Under the pieces are notes generated by a model. That model saw only the letters and a program-made list of their open reading frames with translations. It did not search any database and was not told where the DNA came from. A program made the translations under genes and the position numbers. A stretch of DNA of 64,000 nt. Origin: Hypoxylon rubiginosum (Eukaryota; Ascomycota; Sordariomycetes; Xylariales; Hypoxylaceae). Position 1 is the first letter of the stretch. The number at the start of each line of letters is the position of its first letter. Below are positions 60,805 through 64,000 of this stretch, piece by piece. The stretch spans positions 1-64,000 of the forward strand of contig CADCXA010000028.1 of the NCBI GenBank assembly GCA_902806565.1, read 5' to 3'.

Positions 60805-62562
60805 TTATAGAGGCGACTGGGAACGCCTGCGATCGCCACGGTTTCGTAGCTCCTTTAATCGCTGATCAAGGTAAGCCAGACGAGATGCTAGAGAGGACCT
60901 TGGTGATGATTGTGCCACCGAACTCGCTTCGTTTGGCTGTTGGACAGTTGCGAAGGGTCGGCGTAGTGCTGTCAAGTTGAAGTTGATCGGCGCGGATAGT
61001 CTGTTGGGAAAGCTGTTTGAGCCTGAGAACGGAGATCCAAGGCGACGTGGTTGGATAGATGGTGTCTCGGAAGAGTGTTCCGCTTCCAATGGTGACAAAA
61101 TCGACTCTCCAAGAGTTATCGGAGTGAAGACATCGTCACTTTGGTTCTTCCATTGTTGATGTTGCGCTAGATTCTCCGAGCTTTCGGTGGTTTCTCTCCA
61201 GAAAGCAGCGGCTATACTTGGCCTCTTACGCGGTAGGTCCTCTAGGCTCTTAACCGACCTCCGTTTCTGTGTCCCTGAGCGCGATCTGGTAAGACGGACA
61301 GGGGACTTGAGAAGCTTCCGAGAATCTAGCGTGTTTGACTGTCGTGCAATGTTGATATTAGCAGCAAAGGTCGAAGACGAACTGGGGCCGTAGCTCTTAG
61401 CTACACCCGGAGAAGAGAGACGAGGAAGCTCTGTTGAGGGCGTTTCTGGTGTAGCTTCCATCCGTTGTCTTACGTCCTCTACGAGCTCTGGAAACGGTTC
61501 GCTTTGAGAGCTTGTGAGCTGAGCTAGGGGGGCATCGGGCCTCATTGTATCCGCAGTGCTCACAGCCAAAGAGAAGGCCATGTCCTGCGCAGAGAATACC
61601 GATGGTGTTCTAGCTGGCGTAGATCTCCGGTTCCAACGACGGTGAGCTGCTTTATGGAAAGGTGCTGGGCTCGGGGACTTGTGTTGTCCTGGAGTAGTTA
61701 TGACCTTGATCCTACAAAGCTCCCGTAGATGAGCACGAGTAGCAGCGCAAGTATGAGGCCATTCCATGTACGGCTTGGAGGCTTCTGCGGTAGGAGTGCT
61801 GCTACCACTCTTCGTATCCGTGGTCAAGTGATTCTTCGAACCCTTCCAACTTCTCTTCGCCTGCCGCGCTACGCGTAGGCAGACTCCGTTGGGAGGGATT
61901 TGACTTCTGCCTGTTCGTATCGGAGTTACTCGTGGATCTTGCAAATATAGCAAGTATGTCGACCACAGATGGGAGTCCATGGCTTTAGTCCAGGGCGCCT
62001 TTCGGGGCCTCTCCTTGCGTGATACCTCTATGTTGGTATCCGCATCTAGTTTCGGGAATTCTTGGGCTGTTAGCTCCGGACTCATGCAATCGCCATCTTC
62101 AGAGGCGTGCGATAATTGGCTAAATAGTGAAGCGCTGGTTTGAGTTGAAAAGGCCGTTGAGGGCCTGCTAGACTCATACTCTGGGCTCGAATCGCTCTCC
62201 GAGCAGCTCCACTCCGACTCAACATACCAGTCCGGAAACTTGATACTCTGAGGGGGTTCCAGCTCAATGGCAGGCGTCTTCGGAGGTGAAAAGGCACGCG
62301 CATGGAGCTGCTCATATATGTCCATGCTATCTGGGTCATGCGCTTCCACCTCGATGCTCGGCACTGGCATGTCTGCCGCGGCAACTGACGCGAGGAATTG
62401 CTGAGTAGCCGGCGCATTTAGATGGTTGGATACATGCCGTCTTTTCAGTCTTAGCCGAGGTCGTGGGGGGGATGGTAGTTGCAGCTCGTCGCCAGTGCTC
62501 AGGGGTTCGGGTGTCTTAGGGCCTCGTCCATCGTCGTGGCGGTTGGAGTTGAAGGACAACAT
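60805..62562 (-). CDS. Ser/Pro-rich conserved fungal protein, 585 aa, function unknown
   Basis: A single open exon starting MLSFNSNRHDDGRGPKTPEP. Most of the protein is predicted disordered, with many SP/TP sites (KTPEPLS, FSPPKTPA, SPSPAP), which would suit a proline-directed kinase substrate. One compact conserved block (about residues 190-245) reads APWTKAMDSHLWSTYLLYLQ, then DPRVTPIRTG, then PPNGVCLRVARQAKRSW. A second basic patch (KRRSVKSLEDLPRKRPS) and a C-terminal helix (SRLAYLDQRLKELRNRGDRR) follow. I recall the WTKAM..HLW block from other Sordariomycetes but not a function. Nuclear location is a guess from the basic patches. Confidence 0.75.
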   Translation of the reverse strand: MLSFNSNRHDDGRGPKTPEPLSTGDELQLPSPPRPRLRLKRRHVSNHLNAPATQQFLASVAAADMPVPSIEVEAHDPDSMDIYEQLHARAFSPPKTPAIELEPPQSIKFPDWYVESEWSCSESDSSPEYESSRPSTAFSTQTSASLFSQLSHASEDGDCMSPELTAQEFPKLDADTNIEVSRKERPRKAPWTKAMDSHLWSTYLLYLQDPRVTPIRTGRSQIPPNGVCLRVARQAKRSWKGSKNHLTTDTKSGSSTPTAEASKPYMEWPHTCAATRAHLRELCRIKVITTPGQHKSPSPAPFHKAAHRRWNRRSTPARTPSVFSAQDMAFSLAVSTADTMRPDAPLAQLTSSQSEPFPELVEDVRQRMEATPETPSTELPRLSSPGVAKSYGPSSSSTFAANINIARQSNTLDSRKLLKSPVRLTRSRSGTQKRRSVKSLEDLPRKRPSIAAAFWRETTESSENLAQHQQWKNQSDDVFTPITLGESILSPLEAEHSSETPSIQPRRLGSPFSGSNSFPNRLSAPINFNLTALRRPFATVQQPNEASSVAQSSPRSSLASRLAYLDQRLKELRNRGDRRRSQSPL

Positions 62563-63133
62563 GGTGAAGTGTGAAGAGGCGCGTAAACAATTCCAATAGG
62601 CCCTTGTTTTTAAATCCGCCTCGATATTCCAGGATTAATGGGATGGGTGCGCATTCATGGCCGGTTTCAAAATTGGCCTCCAAGGTACTCTCACTAGTGG
62701 TTAGAACGTAGAGGTTATCATGTCCTTGACAGAAGGTTGTAGTCGTCGAGCGCGAAGAAAGAATGCTCAAGCGTGATTCCAGTTCGTTACACAGATCGGA
62801 AGGCAAAAGTGATGGCTCGAAGGGTCGCGATTAGTTGTCTGGTTGCTCGACTGCGACAGTGCTCATAATTAGAGTCGACGGAAATGAAATGGAGGAACGC
62901 GCAGACGGCATTCGTAGAATTCACATTAAAGGAATCGGTCGTCGAGTTGTATGCGATCGCATAGGGTGTGTGTGAGTAGAACGGTAGCTACCGCGACAGA
63001 GTGGTAGCCACCCTCTACCGTAGAGGGAGATGGGTAGACCAAAAAGAACGACGGATTGGTGTTGAAAGGGGAAAATTAGGAGGTGAGACGTAGAAGGATT
63101 GCGAAAGAGGAAGATAGTTAAGGGCAAGGTTAT

Positions 63134-63170
63134 GGGCGACGGGCAACGGGCGACGGGCGACGGGCGACGG
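63134..63170. repeat. 7-bp tandem repeat GGGCGAC, five copies
   Basis: Five head-to-tail units, one with A for G. Confidence 0.85.
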
Positions 63171-63329
63171 AGGAAGAGATGGGCCAGGATGGAATGGGTT
63201 GATGGGTGATGGGGTAGTAGAATCACGTTGCGCTGCAGGTGCAACAAGCAGGGGAGACGAAGACGAACAGCAAAGACGAGGACATGCTTGCGCATTCTAA
63301 CGCACCTAACGCACCTAACGCTTACAGCT

Positions 63330-63362
63330 TACAGGCTACAGGCTACAGGCTACAGGCTACAG
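63330..63362. repeat. 7-bp tandem repeat ACAGGCT
   Basis: About four exact copies after a degenerate ACAGCTT unit. Confidence 0.85.
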
Positions 63363-64000
63363 GGCGTTTACAGGCCTTGCAGTGCTTAACAGGTTATCGA
63401 TCGTAGCCCTCGTAGCCCAGCAGAAGCCCTGCAGAAACCCAGTAAAGACCCAGTAAGGACCCGGTAAAACCCCAGCGGGGCACAGGTACTTGTGCACTTA
63501 TGCCCTGCTTTGCCCCATCAGCGACCCAGCAGCGGACGGGAATGGCACTGGCCCTGCACTGGCGCGAACCCTGCGTACTGCTTATGGCAGTTCTCTTTAT
63601 ACGCTAAGCCCCTTATGGATTCGAAGATTCAGTAGACCCCCCGATCCCCCCCACTAAGACCACTGAGAGGGGTGAAAGCTTTAGGCGGTGTCGGGGTTCC
63701 TTGTTAAAGAAGAGATTGCAACAGGGACTGGGTATTGATGCGACTTTGAGAGCTTGAGTTAATATATCTACTTATGTACGTGGACACTGGTAGGCCAGGG
63801 GAAAGGAGAGAAAAAGGAGAGAGGTTAAGGAACATAAGGAACATGGGTGATCCAAGATGATCCAGGGCCAACGAGAGGAACCACTCTCGGGCGTTTTTCA
63901 CGAGGTCGCCAACACGAGTGGGAAGTGCAGGAAGTGTTAAAGAGAGCCAAATGTGGCACCTGGAATATGTGGCCGAAGGCTAATGATCTAGCAGTATGCA

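Larger units (their letters stand above)
62563..64000. other. Intergenic region with short tandem repeats
   Basis: Upstream of the 585-aa gene. It contains GGGCGAC repeats (63134-63170), CGCACCTAA repeats (about 63298-63320) and ACAGGCT repeats (about 63330-63362). CCCAGTAAAGA-type words lie at 63430-63475. No gene recognised; ORFs near 62921-63295 and 63704-63901 look random. Confidence 0.5.

Overview
The window looks like a contig of a filamentous ascomycete (Pezizomycotina, most likely Sordariomycetes). Genes are monocistronic and sit on both strands. Their introns are mostly 50-90 nt GT...AG, several with CTRAC-type branch sites. The proteins are eukaryotic and fungal: GINS Sld5, PPE1, Dus2, a WD40-cyclophilin, cytochrome c1, a Zn2Cys6 regulator. 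One long tract shows the C-to-T decay typical of repeat-induced point mutation (RIP). I see no CRISPR array, rRNA or convincing tRNA.

Layout: positions 1-36.5 kb are ordinary euchromatin. In order they hold: the start of an FHA-domain (Chk2/PRD-4-like) protein; a 1060-aa fungal protein of unknown function; DUS2 and PPE1 (tail to tail); SLD5; an eight-exon Zn2Cys6 transcription factor; a CYP15/PPWD1-type WD40-cyclophilin; an AIG1/FAR-17a-like membrane protein; an ARO3-type DAHP synthase; CYT1; a basic low-complexity protein; an MBD4-like DNA glycosylase; a small membrane protein; pyroglutamyl peptidase I; a 53-aa Cys-rich protein; and a class III old yellow enzyme.

From about 36.59 to 58.94 kb lies a 22.35-kb block that is almost pure A/T. 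It is bounded by about 200-bp inverted repeats. Where the two repeat copies differ, the substitutions are almost all C/T and G/A, which is direct evidence of RIP on a large mobile element or a nest of elements. No gene survives inside.

The right flank (58.94-64 kb) carries a C-terminal fragment of an aminoglycoside-phosphotransferase-like gene, a 585-aa Ser/Pro-rich fungal protein and repeat-rich spacer.

Most genes are unrelated housekeeping functions (tRNA modification, PP2A methylesterase, replication, aromatic amino acid synthesis, respiration) rather than a pathway cluster, so I see no metabolic or defence cluster. A second strong pattern is that at least five conserved genes (FHA gene, PPE1, CYP15, AIG1-like, ARO3) are each broken by one or two single-base indels while their protein similarity continues in another frame. 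This fits consensus errors in a long-read assembly better than real gene loss, but it should be checked. Exon boundaries were read by eye from splice motifs and expected protein continuity; no homology search was run.
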